DNA of 64,000 bases, from positions 42,467,059 to 42,531,058 of the forward strand of contig NC_080047.1 in assembly GCF_026212465.1 (NCBI RefSeq). The letters run 5' to 3'. Both the position numbers and the translations under genes were made by a program. This document shows positions 48,883 through 62,500 of the stretch, in pieces (within the stretch, counting starts at the first letter, position 1; each line of letters starts with the position of its first letter). The notes beneath the pieces are model-generated. The model was not told the origin of the DNA and ran no database searches. It saw nothing but the letters and a program-made list of their open reading frames with translations. This DNA is from Amaranthus tricolor. Its lineage: Eukaryota; Streptophyta; Magnoliopsida; Caryophyllales; Amaranthaceae.

Positions 48883-49486
<604 letters not shown>

Positions 49487-49876
49487 ATTGAAATAAATTG
49501 ATCTGCCATAAAATGAGCATACATCAATTAAAAACCCGACTATTAACTTATTTCGATATTGACCCGATCGATAGTTGTCCGTAACCGATAACTACTCGAA
49601 AAATAAAGCTCGAACCCGATCTGTTCCCGAAAAAACCGAACCACTTAGTAATCGATGACAACCCGAGACCGATTGACACTCGACACGAACTTCAACCGAC
49701 ACCGAACTGATGCAAACCCGATAGCTTAAATAACCGATCTCCAACCGAACCGTGACTAACCGACTCGACCCGTTGTAACACACAGCCGAAAAATAACCGA
49801 TCCGAAATATAACCGAACCGAATAACACCCGTACGAAACCGACCCGATCAACCGAATGAACACCTCTGCTTTTCAC

Positions 49877-51665
49877 CGATCACATAAAAAAAACCCAAAT
49901 CTGGAAGAACATTAACACTATATACTCCTACTGTCTCCGAACTCCGGGTAAATTAAGTTGTTCATAAGTCGACAAGTCGTCAAGCACACTCAGTCATCTC
50001 ATCTTTTTTTCCTTTTGCTATGATTGAAATCCTCGTTGTTCATCTTAAGATCTGATTACAATTTTCCTTGATGTGCATCATCTCCAGATCTCACTCATCT
50101 CATTTTTTATCAGGTATCATACTATTACTTCTATAATCATAACAATTTGCTCAAAATTCAGTAAGTGTAGATGATTTCTTCTTATCTAATGCTCAATTTC
50201 AAAATTCTTGTTTCGTTGGTCTTGGATATCGTATAATTGATATAATTATGATGAGGTTTTGTATAATGCTTTAGCTATTAGCATATTGGGAAGTAATTTT
50301 TGAATTTGTGAAAGATGTTATGTTAGTCATCTTATAGAATTTTTAAGGAATGTAGAAATTTTCTGATTGAAAATTATCATTATTTGGAATCACTAATATG
50401 ATTGGTCAGTAATTATTAACTGAAGTATTTTGTTATATTTATGGCTAGTTTACTTTCGAATGGCCTGAGTAGGGTAATAACAATTTGTGCAAGTGAAATA
50501 GTGAATCGTCGAAAAGTTTGGTTGCTCAATCACGAGCAACGTTCCTGAAGCAATTTATAAACCTAAGAATGGTGATAGAGTGTTTTCGGTGAACATTGAA
50601 CACTAGAGAACACAATCGGTGACGATAAACATTAAATGAGTATGAACACAATAAATCACACAAAGATTTAACACCACAAACTTGTGTATGAGAGATAATT
50701 AGGGTTAGATGTGTTGAGGCTAAGGTTGATATTTTGCCTTTGTGGTATATAATATGAAGGCTAATGGGGTTTATTTATACTAAGCTTGATGTCGTGACCT
50801 GATGTGCAAATTTTATTTAACTGCAAGCGTATAGTGTACGTGTTGATGTGGGTTGAACACATGGATGCTGGGATAATGAGCTTGCTAATCTCTATCAACT
50901 AAATTGCTTGAGAAGAAAAATGGTTGATTGATTTTTAAACTAATAAACTAAAAATGCAATGAAAATTAGGTTGAAATTATATGATTAAGAAATCTACGGT
51001 GTCGGGAATCCCTTAAATTCTCGTATGATCAAACTTTTATCAGTGTCCATAAAATGTCGGATTAATTGTGTGATTAAATATGATCTTGTTAATCTGAAAT
51101 TCTCGCTCTATTGATTAACTATTAGATTTAGACCCTTTTAATTCTATTCTCACACACTCGTTACATTGAACGAGTTATTAAGAATTTAACTAAAATTTAC
51201 CCTAAAGCAAACTTGGTCCTAATCTCACACTCTAGTTCTATTGATTAGTTCAGCAAAGCACATTTAATTTAGGGTATTAGCACAATTTAATCACTTTAAT
51301 CCTAACTTAATAGACACTTTCAATAATCAAATCATACTCGAATTATAGGTTCAAACCTTAACCCTAGAAAATGAATCTACTCACTAATCATGATGAAAAC
51401 AATAAATAAAAGCCTTAAGATGATACTAAACATGATAAAAGTGATGATAACCTGAATGTCCAAATATAAGGTCATTGCATAACAATTCTTCCAGTTCAAA
51501 ATACTTGCAACATGGATCATGTTGCAAGTATTTTGAAGCGGCGGTAGTATCATAACACATTCCGAATCCCCTCCCCCTCTAGCATGTGCTAGGTGAATTC
51601 AAGGTTACTCTTGCAAGCCAAGTAATTACTGCTTCTAACTAAAAACTTCAAATGGTATCTAACAG
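49877..51665. other. Region upstream of the phosphomannomutase pseudogene
   Basis: The first exons expected of phosphomannomutase (the DVDGTLT motif) are not found here. 49930-50120 could be a leftover 5' UTR ending in TTATCAG|GTATCA. 50450-51500 has the look of an old repeat insertion, but no ends were identified. Confidence 0.4.
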
Positions 51666-54037
51666 GTAGTTCCGGTTGGTATTGTTGGAGGATCTGACCT
51701 ATTTAAGATATCAGAGCAACTTGGAAATTCAGGTTGGCTTCTCAAAGCCTATGCGCTGTTCTCTTTCTCATTTTCTGTCATTTACATTGGTTGCTCCGAT
51801 GTGACAAATATGTGATTTCTTCAATTTTTTCTGTTATTGTACTTGAAATTGGGCATATATATTCTACTTGTTGCCCTTGTATTTTAATCATTTATTTCCA
51901 CCAATGCATTGAGAAAATGTGGCAATCTTTTGTTCGATCACAGAGTACTGCTCAACATTACTGTTTTAATCTTAATTCTTCTGCGGCTACAACATTATTG
52001 TCTTGTGTGTGCAGTAATTAATGACTATGATTATGTTTTTGCGGCAAATGGACTTGTGGCTTATGAAGGTGGTGTGGAGATTGGCATCATGGTAAGTTCT
52101 AAAACTCGAGTATTACTATAAGATAATAGTGTTTGATGATTGATGAATATCAAATGTGTTTAAAGTTAAACACCTTTTAATGTTTATAACTTTTGTTTGC
52201 ATAAGATTTTGTGAAAGAAAGTCATTGTTTAAAATATCATACTATTTTTTTTGCAAAAATAAATTTTGTTGGCTGAATTTGGAAGGCGATTTGCAATAGT
52301 TTATGTTGGAATCTAAAGTTATGAACCTAGGTTTGTCAGTTCACATCAACTTATTTTCATTCATTTATTGGTGTGTTTCAATCAGGAATTAGAAATAACC
52401 ACTATATTGGTATTGAGCTTAGATCAGATGAACTAATCATTATATTGGTATTGTTGAATCCTTTCATTGGTCAGAGGTCTACCTCAAAAGGAGACTTATT
52501 ACCTATGTGACATTGCCTGCACAATCAATTGTATCCAAATCTAATCAAATAAGAATAGGAAATGAAATCTATCACATACTACTATTTAGCAATTTGAAGT
52601 GCTTCATAATATTTCAATCCTCGCATTATATGTATGCTCTATGATTTCTTATGTAGACTCGTATGTCTAATGAGTTTTTAGATGTTGCAGAGCCTTACAG
52701 ATATTCCTATAAAAAGGCACGGAAAAGTGTCTGAATCATTTATTCTTTATTTATGTTTCTATGCTGGCTAAATTTTCCCATCCGTTTCTACAGGGGACCA
52801 TTTATCGAGTTTCGAAATTGAATGATTAATGTTTCACCTATAGGTAAAAATTGTAGTCAAGAAGAAAGAGATGAGTTTGAAAAGTATGACAAGGTACGTA
52901 TGTTGAACTTTCTGAAGCGTTTATTCTCATATAATAAGTTCATGAAGCTTCATATATTACAAATATGATAACTCAAACCACTTATCCAGGTCCACAAAAT
53001 ATGTTCAATTATGGTGAATGTATTGCGTGAGAAATTTGCCACTATAACTTGACATTTTCAATAGGAGGGCAGATAAGCTTTGATGTTGGTGATTCTCTAT
53101 TTATATGCGGTGAAATCTATTAAGTGAATCAAAATTCTTATAGTCTTTCACATTTTCAGGTTTTTCCACGGGGTTGGGATAAGACCTACTGTTTGCAATA
53201 CCTTGATGACTTCACTGAGATCCACTTTTTTGGTGACAAAACTTTTGAGGTGAGTTTTGAGGAGTATTCTATACCTCTGACATTGTCATATTTAAGCCTA
53301 ATTTTGTTTCAAGTATTATTTGTCATTTGCTACATGGCTAATGTTGAATTTTAGCTTTGACATGTCAAATGATTGCATTGTTTGTCTCAATGTATAATCT
53401 CTATATGATAAATATGTTAAGAGGTTTTACTAATGTACAATTAAAGAAATTAATTGTCAAAATTGTGCATTGCCAAGGGTGTGAAACCTTAATGTTTTAA
53501 GTATCTGGTTTAGTTCAATCTTAAAAAAATAATATTTACTTTATCAAGTTTGAGTGAGTAAAAATTATTTTATATAAAAAAAAATACTCTATGCAGTTCA
53601 TTTCACAATTGTGCAAACATGCAATCAGTAAAAATAAGCTCATCAGTAAAAACAATTATAGTCCGGAAAATTTAAGTTCGCTTCAGCTAAAAATAAGCTA
53701 GTTGAGTTAAAACAAGTTCAATTTAGCAAAATGAAGGTGAATTAGACACGACCAAAATTGTACTAAGGGCTTATATTATATCAACCTCCAAATCAAAAAT
53801 CTCTAATGTGAAGACTGTATTGTCTGTGGCTCTGTGCTTTTTACCTACCTAAGTTAGGAGTCAGATGCTTCTTTAGAGAGCCATAGAGATGTCTTGAACA
53901 TTTATGATACTTGTTCCTATAATAACCAAGAAGCATTGTTCATCTACCAGCACCACCTAGGAGTTCCGTGCTATCAGCCTATCATGCTATGTGCCTATGT
54001 GAAGGTAGAATTACCTGAAATACGGTGCTGCAACATT

Positions 54038-54585
54038 TTAATTTGGCGATGATTGCCTATTTACGCATATTGTCATTTTCTTACGGCGCTTTTAGTTTTG
54101 CCGAAAGAATATTCTTTTTAACCTCATACAGCTAGTCTCTTGAGAGACCGTCTCATTAAGAGACGTATATCAAGCCCAGCCCATTAAAGATTAATGCCTA
54201 CTTACATTATTTTTAATGCGTACTTACTGTATCCTTAATGCTTACTTACCATATCTTTAATGCCTACTTTTAATATTTTAAATGTCTACTTAGATTATTG
54301 TTAATGCTTACTTACCATATCCTTAATGCCTACTTTTAATATTTTAAATGTCTACTTAGATCATTCTTAATGCCTACTTATAATATTTTAAAAAACATAT
54401 AATGGGCCATCTCAATTAGAGATAGTCTCTCAAAGAGACCGTCTTTCACAAGAATTTGTAATCAATATATCTGTGATTTAATTTGGCGATGATTGCCTAT
54501 TTTCGCATATTGTCAGTTTCTTACAGCATTGTAAATTTTGCCGAAAGAATACTCTTTTTAACCTCATCAATATATCTGTGATTCA
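54038..54585. repeat. Tandem duplication (about 90-108 bp) split by a MITE, in a PMM pseudogene intron
   Basis: TTAATTTGGCGATGATTGCC...CTTTTTAACCTCAT occurs at 54038-54127 and 54478-54567. ATCAATATATCTGTGATT occurs at 54461-54478 and again after the second copy. The GAGACGGTCTC MITE lies between the copies. Confidence 0.85.
54131..54462. mobile_element. GAGACGGTCTC-type MITE with TTAATGCCTACTTA repeats
   Basis: The left end TCTCTTGAGAGACCGTCTCA, then AAGCCCAGCCCATTAAAG, is matched by an inverted right end (GGGCCATCTCAATTAGAGAT, CAAAGAGACCGTCTTTCAC). The interior has about eight CTTAATGCCTACTTACCATA-type units. It is a close relative of 25555-25940. Confidence 0.82.
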
Positions 54586-55756
54586 TCCCTAGATTTCTAG
54601 TGTCTCTCATCCTTGTGTTAGGAGACGATAAATGATGAGATTGAGTATGGCTTGAAGAGTAATAGTCCTCATTTTTAAAGATTCTAAAACTGAATTTTAG
54701 ATTATGTGTATTCTTTTGTTCCTCACCAATTAAAAAGAAGATGTTTCTACATGGATATCTCATCCTCATTTCCATGGATAAATCCCTGATAACCTTCAAT
54801 TAGTCCTTCCTTGTAGACTCATCCTATAAGGTTTTCGCAAGCAAAATTTCCGTTGGCGCTTTATAATGCATAAACCACTGCAAATGTGACCCATGATTAT
54901 GAACCAACCGATACTTCGTTCCACTTCACTAGAGAACACCGTTTTGTTTCTTTCATTCTAGGAGCAATTTGTTTCTTTCATAACCACGTTTTGTTTCCTT
55001 TTGCAGGGTGGAAACGATCATGAAATTTTTGTGTCGGATAGGACTATTGGACATACAGGTGAGCTATTCGTTTGGTTTTATCAATTGTCATTGTGATCTA
55101 TAATCCGTGCCATCATGGTTGTTGCAAATTCCTACGCGAACATTTTCCTTGTCCATTACTATTTTCAATCGTAATTTGTTCTTCCATTAGTTACACGTGT
55201 TTGAGATTGTACAATTCTTTTTTACCATTCTCAGTTAACGGTCCAGAGGATACAAGGAAGCAATGTACAGAAATTTTCCTTACCAAGAAAGATTGAGACA
55301 TTATCTTCAATTTGCATGTTGTTCGTACTGAACTACTGATCACAATTTATACAGAACACGTAAAATTACCTAATCATGTTTTCTAATCCAATTTATATAT
55401 TGATATGTATAAACTGCATGTATAAGGATTGTATAAGGATTGCTACTGACTTGCACTGGGATTTTAACCACTGAATAACCCACATATAATGATTTTCAAA
55501 TCATGGTGGACAATAAGCATTATTTGCCACAAATCCTTGGCAAGATTTTGTTTATAATGTTAGACCTCGTTTGGATGAGATAGAAAGGGGACTCAATTTT
55601 GATGGAAATGTTACTTTTGTAAAGTTTGTTTGAAATGTTTTTTTTTGGTTGAACACTAAAATTTACAATTGACATGGGATTCGGAGTACCATCGATCTCC
55701 ATGGGTCTCGATTCTTTAGCTAGGTTGCAAAGGTGTTCATGATGGTGTTAGTTTCT

Positions 55757-55986
55757 GAATTTTTGAAATGGATAAGCCAAATTATATATAAAAAAAGCAC
55801 GAAATACGTCAATAATCAACTAATATCAAAAAATAACCGTCTAATTTCTCGCAGTTGGTGACTGCGAACAGAATCAAACTTCAGGTTTGGAAATTAGATG
55901 CTTATTTTTGGATATAAGTTGATTATTGACTTATTTCGTGCTTATTTTTTTCTTTTATAATTTGGCTTATCCATTTCAAAAATTCC
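55757..55986. mobile_element. Palindrome-bearing foldback element, copy 4 (short)
   Basis: Terminal GAATTTTTGAAATGGATAAG is inverted at the right end (GGCTTATCCATTTCAAAAAT). The flanks GTTAGTTTCT and GTTACTTTCT form a 10-bp duplication with one mismatch. The central palindrome CTCGCAGTTGGTGACTGCGA is a variant of the CGCTGTTA core. AAGCACGAAATA and TATTTCGTGCTT pair across it. Confidence 0.82.
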
Positions 55987-57699
55987 GTTACTTTCTCGGG
56001 TAAAAAATTTAAGTTTAAGGTCCTTTAAATTTTCTTGTTATGTATCAGTACTATTGTAGATCTTGTAGTCCTTTTTTTCTCAAATAGAATTACTCTTGAT
56101 TATGACTTTTCATTAATCTATATGAAAAAATATATTTTTATAGGATCTTGATACATTGAGATTCTCAAAAATATTCTACAGCCCAATAAAAATTGCGCAT
56201 ATCTAAAAGTCAACAAATTTAAGAAATTATCATTTATTGTAATATTCTTTCCATATGAGTAACTAATTACTATATTAAAGAATTTTGTTGAATAATATTA
56301 GAATTTAACAACTATCTTGTGACATTCACAATAGGGGAAGGTCATTTATAAGTGGAGGGAATATTAAGAGTAAATTTTTATAATTTTTTGAAACACACAA
56401 TTCAAATTGTCTGTCTTCTTAATTTGCATTGAACATTTAAACCTATAAAAAAATGAAAGAAAAGACAAATGAAAATATCATACTCTCCGTTTTCTAATGT
56501 CATTTTTATTTAGAATATTTAATTTCAAAGAGAGAGAAGTTTGACTACGGTTTTTAAGAAATACGTAGAAGAAATAATATTCATTTGAGATCTCCTTAAA
56601 TTCAATTTTATACTTTATTATCATATATTTTTTATAATTTTTATGAAGCCTAATTAGAGATATTAAGACTTAAAAATTGTTTTAAAAACTGTAAAAAAAA
56701 TAAACGGGAAGAAAAAAAAGGAAGGAGTAGTATTTTCTTTGTTGTGGTATACTATTTGAAGCTGCTCCAACAAATTTAAAAAATATTTTTCATACTTGAC
56801 CATAACTATTAATTTGGTCTAGCTTAAATTAGTGGTAGAGAGCTCTAAAAAACTTACCAACATCATAGAAGTGGACATAATCATTAATATAGTAGTAGTA
56901 CTTGAGTTTCTAGGTTATTTCCCAATATGGAAAGGTTTCACTCTTTAGGTTGTTGGGCGATACAAGTATACAACAAATCGTGAAGTATTTGCCTTGCACT
57001 TTCTCGTCATTTGCAAACTAATCAATTCAATTTAAGAACGCTAATTTGTAATTTGTAGGACACTAGTATGAGTATCCAACATCCAAAGTGTACAATAATC
57101 ATCTTAAATAACCCTACAAATGTTTAACATTAAATTAATAGCTAATTATAGAAACAAATAATTGTCTGATTTTATAATTTAAAGATGTCTAACTTTTATA
57201 GTTCTTACTAATACCATTTATAATTGAGCACATTAGAAAAAAAAGTCATGTTGTATTCTTTATTTATTAAAACGTGAGACTTATTAAAAATAATTTTTAA
57301 AAATATGTTCTAAATTTATGAACTTTAACAAATGTTATCGTATTATTGTGATGGGTCTTGGTTTGAAAGCTAGGAAAAGAAATAGGCTCTTAAGAATCAG
57401 AATGGTTAGAGGTTTGTTGATGAGTTACTTGAAAGAGCATTAGGGTTGTTGGATTGAACAAACGAAGACAACACGCCTCAGATTGATTAGAACTGATCCT
57501 TCTTGAATAAGTATGGGGTGCATTCGAATGAACACGGAGAGTGGTCAAACAAACATAGAGTGCCCTTGAACGATCACCTAAGTTACTTGAACAAGCACTT
57601 GCTATTGGTGAGGATCCAAAAGGTTCTAATTGATCCTGCTTAAACGAGCCCACCTCATTCGAGCATGTGCCTAGCACATGCATGCAATACTCTATTTTG
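55987..57699. other. Intergenic DNA between the PMM pseudogene and the retrotransposon
   Basis: Apart from the Stowaway MITE at 56483 it is AT-rich and featureless to about 57340. 57350-57700 is more GC-rich, with repeated GAACAAGC / TCGAACGAGC-like words, and may belong to the LTR. The minus-strand open frame there looks incidental. Confidence 0.45.
56483..56727. mobile_element. Stowaway-type MITE
   Basis: The left end CTCTCCGTTTTCTAATGTCA and inverted right end CTCCTTCCTTTTTTTTCTTC are flanked by TA on both sides (56481-56482 and 56728-56729). The inner blocks match the MITEs at 4829 and 5350 (TTTTATAATTTTTATGAAGC). Confidence 0.85.
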
Positions 57700-58503
57700 C
57701 GGGTGTTTGTTTTAAGTACACTAACCCCACACTTGTAGGCTGTAGCACATTATTGATATGTAGTCACCCATTAAGCTTGTCATGGTACTGTTTTTTAATT
57801 AATTAATTTATTTATTAATTAAACATCATATTACTAAAATACCCCTTGACCTTTCCGGATTGACTTTGACTTTTGGTCAATGGGCTTTCTGCTGGACTTC
57901 CCATCTTCCTTAGAAGGCTCATGGCATCTTACCTTCAGAATACTTAACTTCCCTGTCATCTATCTTCTTTGGCCATCCTCCTTTTTAGTTGAATAACTGC
58001 CCACCACCTTCCACTCTTCAGTCATGCTTGGCTCTCCTTGTTTCAAGGAGAATAACTGTCCACTCTTCCCATGACCAGTCCACCTCCCATTACTCCCACT
58101 ACTCTCATGATCTTCCACCTTTCTTCTCTTAAGTAACTTCCCCCTTCAATATTATAAATAGGGACAACCATCAGAGGGGAAGGGACATCTGAAATAGTTT
58201 TCCTAGTATCCTTGCTTACACTACTTCCTCAAGCCTTCCCAACCACTAGCACTAGAACAAGCAATCTCAATCCCGACCTTCCTTCTGGCATTCATTCTAC
58301 AATCTGTCATTCATTAATTTCCGATTTACGTTCTAACTTGAGCGTCGGAGGGGTTTTCCGGGAGATCACCCCCCGGACAAGGCTAACGTTATCTTGCAGG
58401 AATTCAGGTCACCTCCTATCATAAGTCGCTTCTCTTGATCACACTTCTACTTGTCTCCAGGTATTTCAAGTGTATCCCACTTCCTCGTTTCATCACCGAA
58501 ACA
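57700..58503 (+). mobile_element. 5' LTR of a Tat-lineage Ty3/gypsy retrotransposon (left edge approximate)
   Basis: The LTR ends at ...ATCACCGAAACA (58503), directly before the primer-binding site. A TATA box, ATATTATAAATAGGG, lies near 58147-58157. The left boundary was not fixed: several TG dinucleotides between 57350 and 57760 are possible, and the 3' LTR needed for comparison is outside the window. Confidence 0.7.
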
Positions 58504-58506
58504 GTT

Positions 58507-58523
58507 TGGCGCCGTCTGTGGGG
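58507..58523 (+). promoter_or_regulatory. Primer-binding site
   Basis: TGGCGCCGTCTGTGGGG follows the LTR end by three bases. It begins with the TGG that pairs with a tRNA CCA end. This form is common in Tat-lineage elements; the tRNA was not identified. Confidence 0.85.
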
Positions 58524-58539
58524 AGCTATACAAAAAGTC

Positions 58540-59586
58540 ATGGCTCCCAAGAAGAACCCGACTCAAACCGCCACCGTGCATAGCACAGACACAGACACTT
58601 CAGCGGGTCACGCTAATAATCAAGCCGTGACTCGCCGTGATCTGGACATGCTAGCGCGAAATCTCACGGCCGCGTTCTCTGAACAACTCCGCGCCGTCAT
58701 AAACAATACCCCTACTCAACAACGGGTACTGGAAGACATGGCGAACCAAATAAAGAACTTAGAGGAACGAATCGAGCCCCGTCAAGAGATACCAAAATCT
58801 CATGAATCTCAAGACGGGAACTCGAGGACTTCCCATTCCAGTAGACGCAATAAAAATAGGCGGGAAAGGTCCAAAACTTACCCGCACCATAGCAAGACAG
58901 ATACACGAGATGGCGAATCCAAAACCGCCACCCCAGATGCCCGAACCTTCATAGAGAGCAAAAAGCGAAAGACGTCTGAGAGCGTCCAATCCCTGGTAGA
59001 TAAAAGAAGGGAGGAAAGGAAAAAGGCACAACTCGCCGGGTCTAGCCGTCCCCTCACTCCCACCTCCATGCCGCGGAATGAGGACGACAAGAGTGTCCTT
59101 CCCGAAGAGCCCATATCATTAGTCTCTCCCCTGGCCAGAGAGATACTGAATACTCCCAATCCCGGGAAAATAAAGGTACCAAACATGGCTGCTTTCGATG
59201 GCACGTCATGTCCGCAGGAACATTTGACGGCGTATAAGAATCTTATGTTGTTGTACACCACCAACTCATCGTTATGGTGTAAGTTCTTTCCAACTACTCT
59301 TACAGGAGTAGCTTTGACATGGTACACCTCCCTTCCCGGAGGAAGCATCCACAACTTTGCCCAACTAGAGGGCAAGTTCTTAGGCCACTTCATAGACTCA
59401 AGAAGGCAGGAGAAATCAAACTTCCACCTGCTTAGTGTCACTCAATTGGAAGGAGAATCCATATCCTCATATCTTAAGAAGTTCCATGAGGCAGTGCTGG
59501 AAGTGACTGATTTGGAGGAGTCGGTTGCCCTGAACGCCCTAATCAACGGAATGAAGGCCCAACGGCTGAAGTTCCAGTTGGTTTAA
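58540..59586 (+). pseudogene. Retrotransposon gag, ended early by an in-frame TAA
   Basis: ATG 58540 (MAPKKNPTQ) is the first suitable start after the primer site. The N-terminal part is charged and low-complexity. The retrotransposon gag domain follows (MAAFDGTSCPQEHLTAYKNL, LTGVALTWYTSLPGGSI, FAQLEGKFLGHF, LEGESISSYLKKFHEAVLEV). The frame stops at TAA 59584-59586 within the gag domain (after KFQLV), but the same frame continues without a shift into protease and RT. The stop is therefore a break in a single gag-pol frame. Confidence 0.92.
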
Positions 59587-62500
59587 AGTCAAGTAAAGAC
59601 GTATGCAGAGGCTATGAAACAATGCCAAAGTTATGTCACGGCGTCAGAGATATGTCAAGCACATGATCCAAAAAGGCGAAAATTTGAGAAAAAAGATGAT
59701 GGGCCCCCCCGTCAATCCTCACGAAGCAGGGAGGAGCATTCTTCGAGGAGAGAGAATATTTACATGCCGCGTCGTCCTACGCCGCCGTCTGATATGGGAC
59801 CTCCACGAGCTCGACCCGTATATGTTACAGAAGGAGAAACTAGGACGCGGAATCTGGGAGATGGAGGAAACGACCCCTTATTCAATCGAAACAGGAGGGA
59901 CATTTTCTTCGCTGTTCGAGATCAATTGCCAGCTCCACCTCCAGTTACCACCCCCTCTGATAGGCGCAACTATAATCTGTGGTGTGATTATCACAAAGAG
60001 CACGGCCATACTATGGCACAATGTCGCGAACTAAAGCGCATCTTGCATCAGTTGGCTAATGAGGGAAAACTGTCCAGGTTTCTCAACAGGAGAGATTATG
60101 ATGCTGGAAAAGAAGGGGAAAGGAGGCCATGGCAACAGAAACGCCGATCCCCCAAGCCAAACGAAGCAAGACGCGAAAGTTCCGACACTCAAGGAACGAT
60201 CAACATGATTTTTGGGGGATACACTGAGGAATATCCCACTATCCGCGCGGCAAAAAACAGCGTCCACACTTTGCTGAAAGGACCTCCCATGGCCACATCT
60301 AAGGGACCGGTCATGAAATTCGATGCCACGACCTCCCAACCGCTGCAGCAACCCCATACCGATCCCCTGGTGGTCTCTCTCAAAATTGGGCAAATGAAAG
60401 TCAGACGGGTGCTGGTAGATACGGGAAGCACGGCTGATCTTATTACAATGGAGTGCTTAAGAAAAATGAAGTTCGAGGAAAAGCACTTACAACCCCTAGA
60501 CAAACCACTGATTGGGTTTGGAGGGAGTCAGGTCATTCCGTTGGGCACGATCATTCTCCCCGTACGGGTAGGGGAAAGAAGTGAAAGCCGGACCATGCCC
60601 ATACGGTTCACAGTGGTAGATCTCGACTTCCCCTACAATGCTATCATGGGGCTCCCACTTATTAATAAGATCAAGGCTGCAATCTTTCCCCATCAACTCT
60701 TGCTGCAGTTCGAGACAGATAATGGAAAAGTTGGCATTCTCAAGGGAGACCAAGTGACGGCTCGCCAATGCCTCGTCAACACCTTGAAGCGCGGGTCCTC
60801 TGAGACACGAGCAAAAAGAAAAAGGGAAGAAAATGTCCCAGCTGTCATGAGCGTGTACATGGAAAATCTCAGCACGCATGAAAGGCCTCGCCCCATAGAA
60901 CGATACGAGGAAGTAGACATGTTCGAGGGAAAACAGATCAAGGTAGGGAAAGATCTTCCTAGCACAGTCAAACAGGACATAGTGGCCACCATTGCTGAGT
61001 TCCGCGACGTCTTTGCTTTTTGCACGGAAGAAATGCCTGGCATCCCTACCAGTGTCGCGTGTCATGAACTTGACATCAAACCAGGCTATAAACCCATAAA
61101 ACAAAAGCTACGACATCAAGGAAGAGAGCGGACTGAGGCCGCCAAAGAGGAAGTCGAGAAGTTGTTGAGAGCCGGATTTATTAAAGAATGCAAGTATTCT
61201 GAGTGGCTATCCAACGTTGTCCTGGTGAAAAAACCAAATGGCAAGTGGAGGATGTGCGTCGACTTCACGGACCTGAATAAGGCGTGCCCTAAAGACGATT
61301 ACCCACTTCCAAAGATAGATCGTCTGGTGGATTCTACAGCAGGCCATGCATTATTAAGCTTCATGGATGCCAATGCCGGCTATCATCAGATTCCGTTGGC
61401 AATTGAAGACCAACCTCACACGGCCTTCATTACCAGCATGGGAGTCTATTGCTACAAGGTCATGCCCTTCGGATTAAAAAACGCGGGGGCAACTTATCAA
61501 AGGATGGTCAACAAGGTTTTCCAATCTCAGATTGGACGGAATTTAGAAGTATATGTAGACGACATGATCACAAAAAGCAAACAAGCAAGTCAGCACGCCG
61601 CAGACTTACGAGAGACGTTCCTTACCCTTCGAAAGCACCAAATGAAACTCAATCCTAACAAGTGTGTGTTCGGAGTTACCGGAGGGAAATGCCTGGGCTT
61701 CCTGGTAGACGAGCGAGGCATTGAGGCAAATCCCGATAAAATCCGGGCTATACAAAACATGAGATCTCCCACCTCAGTAAAAGAAGTACAAAAGCTCACG
61801 GGGTGCCTGGCTGCTCTTGGAAGATTTATTTCCAAGTCCGCGGATAAATGTTTACCCTTCTTTAAAACAATAAAACAACAGAAGTTCGAGTGGACAGCAG
61901 AAGCAGAAGAGTCCTTCCGCCAACTTAAAGAGCACCTGTCCACCTTGCCAAAACTAGTTTCGCCCATCAAAGGGGAGAAGCTAGTCTTATATGTCTCTGT
62001 CTCCGAATATTCGTTATCCGGAGTACTGGTTGCGGAAAGAGAAAAGAAACAGCTTCCTATATACTACATAAGTCATGCATTCCGTGGCTCGGAAGGAAAC
62101 TACGGTGAAGTCGAAAAAGTCATATTCGCAATCATCATGGCAAGCAGGAAATTGAAGCCCTACTTTCAATCCCACCAGATCATCGTCCGGACTGATCAAC
62201 CTTTGAAAAAGATTCTGGAAGGGAAAAACAAGTCAAGCCGCGTCACAGATTGGGCAAACCAGCTGGCGGATTTCGGCATCGAATATGAGCCTCGAACGGC
62301 AATCAAAGCCCAAGCTCTGGCTGACTTCATTGCTGAAAGCACTCTCCCCTATCATCCTGAACCATATCAGGAATGGAAGTTGTATGTAGATGGGTCCTCT
62401 ACCCAATCAGCAAGTGGTGCTGGACTCCTCATTGTGTCTTCCGCCGGGGTCCGTATGGAAAGGGCGGTCAGGTTTGAGTTCGCAGCATCCAACAACGAAG

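Larger units (their letters stand above)
51666..55296 (+). pseudogene. PMM: Phosphomannomutase (PMM) pseudogene
   Basis: Recognisable exons: 51666-51732 (VGIVGGSDLFKISEQLGNS), 52015-52091 (NDYDYVFAANGLVAYEGG), about 52691-52716 (LTDIPIKR), 52794-52893 (FIEFR..., [20 protein letters not shown]), 52990-53084 (VLREKFA), 53160-53249 ([29 protein letters not shown]), 55007-55058 (GGNDHEIFVSDRTIGHT) and 55235-55296 (NGPEDTRKQCTEIFL). PMM converts mannose-6-P to mannose-1-P for GDP-mannose and ascorbate synthesis. Disabling features: the exons with the catalytic DVDGT motif are absent; the SLKSFLGEDKLKEF exon is absent; the donor after IPIKR is GC rather than GT; there is an in-frame TGA just after FIEFR; and a 1-nt deletion in the exon starting 52990 shifts the frame. 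Introns are retained, so this is a genomic duplicate or dying gene, not a retrocopy. Confidence 0.93.

Noticed and set aside
57390..57683. 97-codon minus-strand frame
   Set aside because: It has no domain, and it lies next to or within the LTR region, where such frames are incidental.
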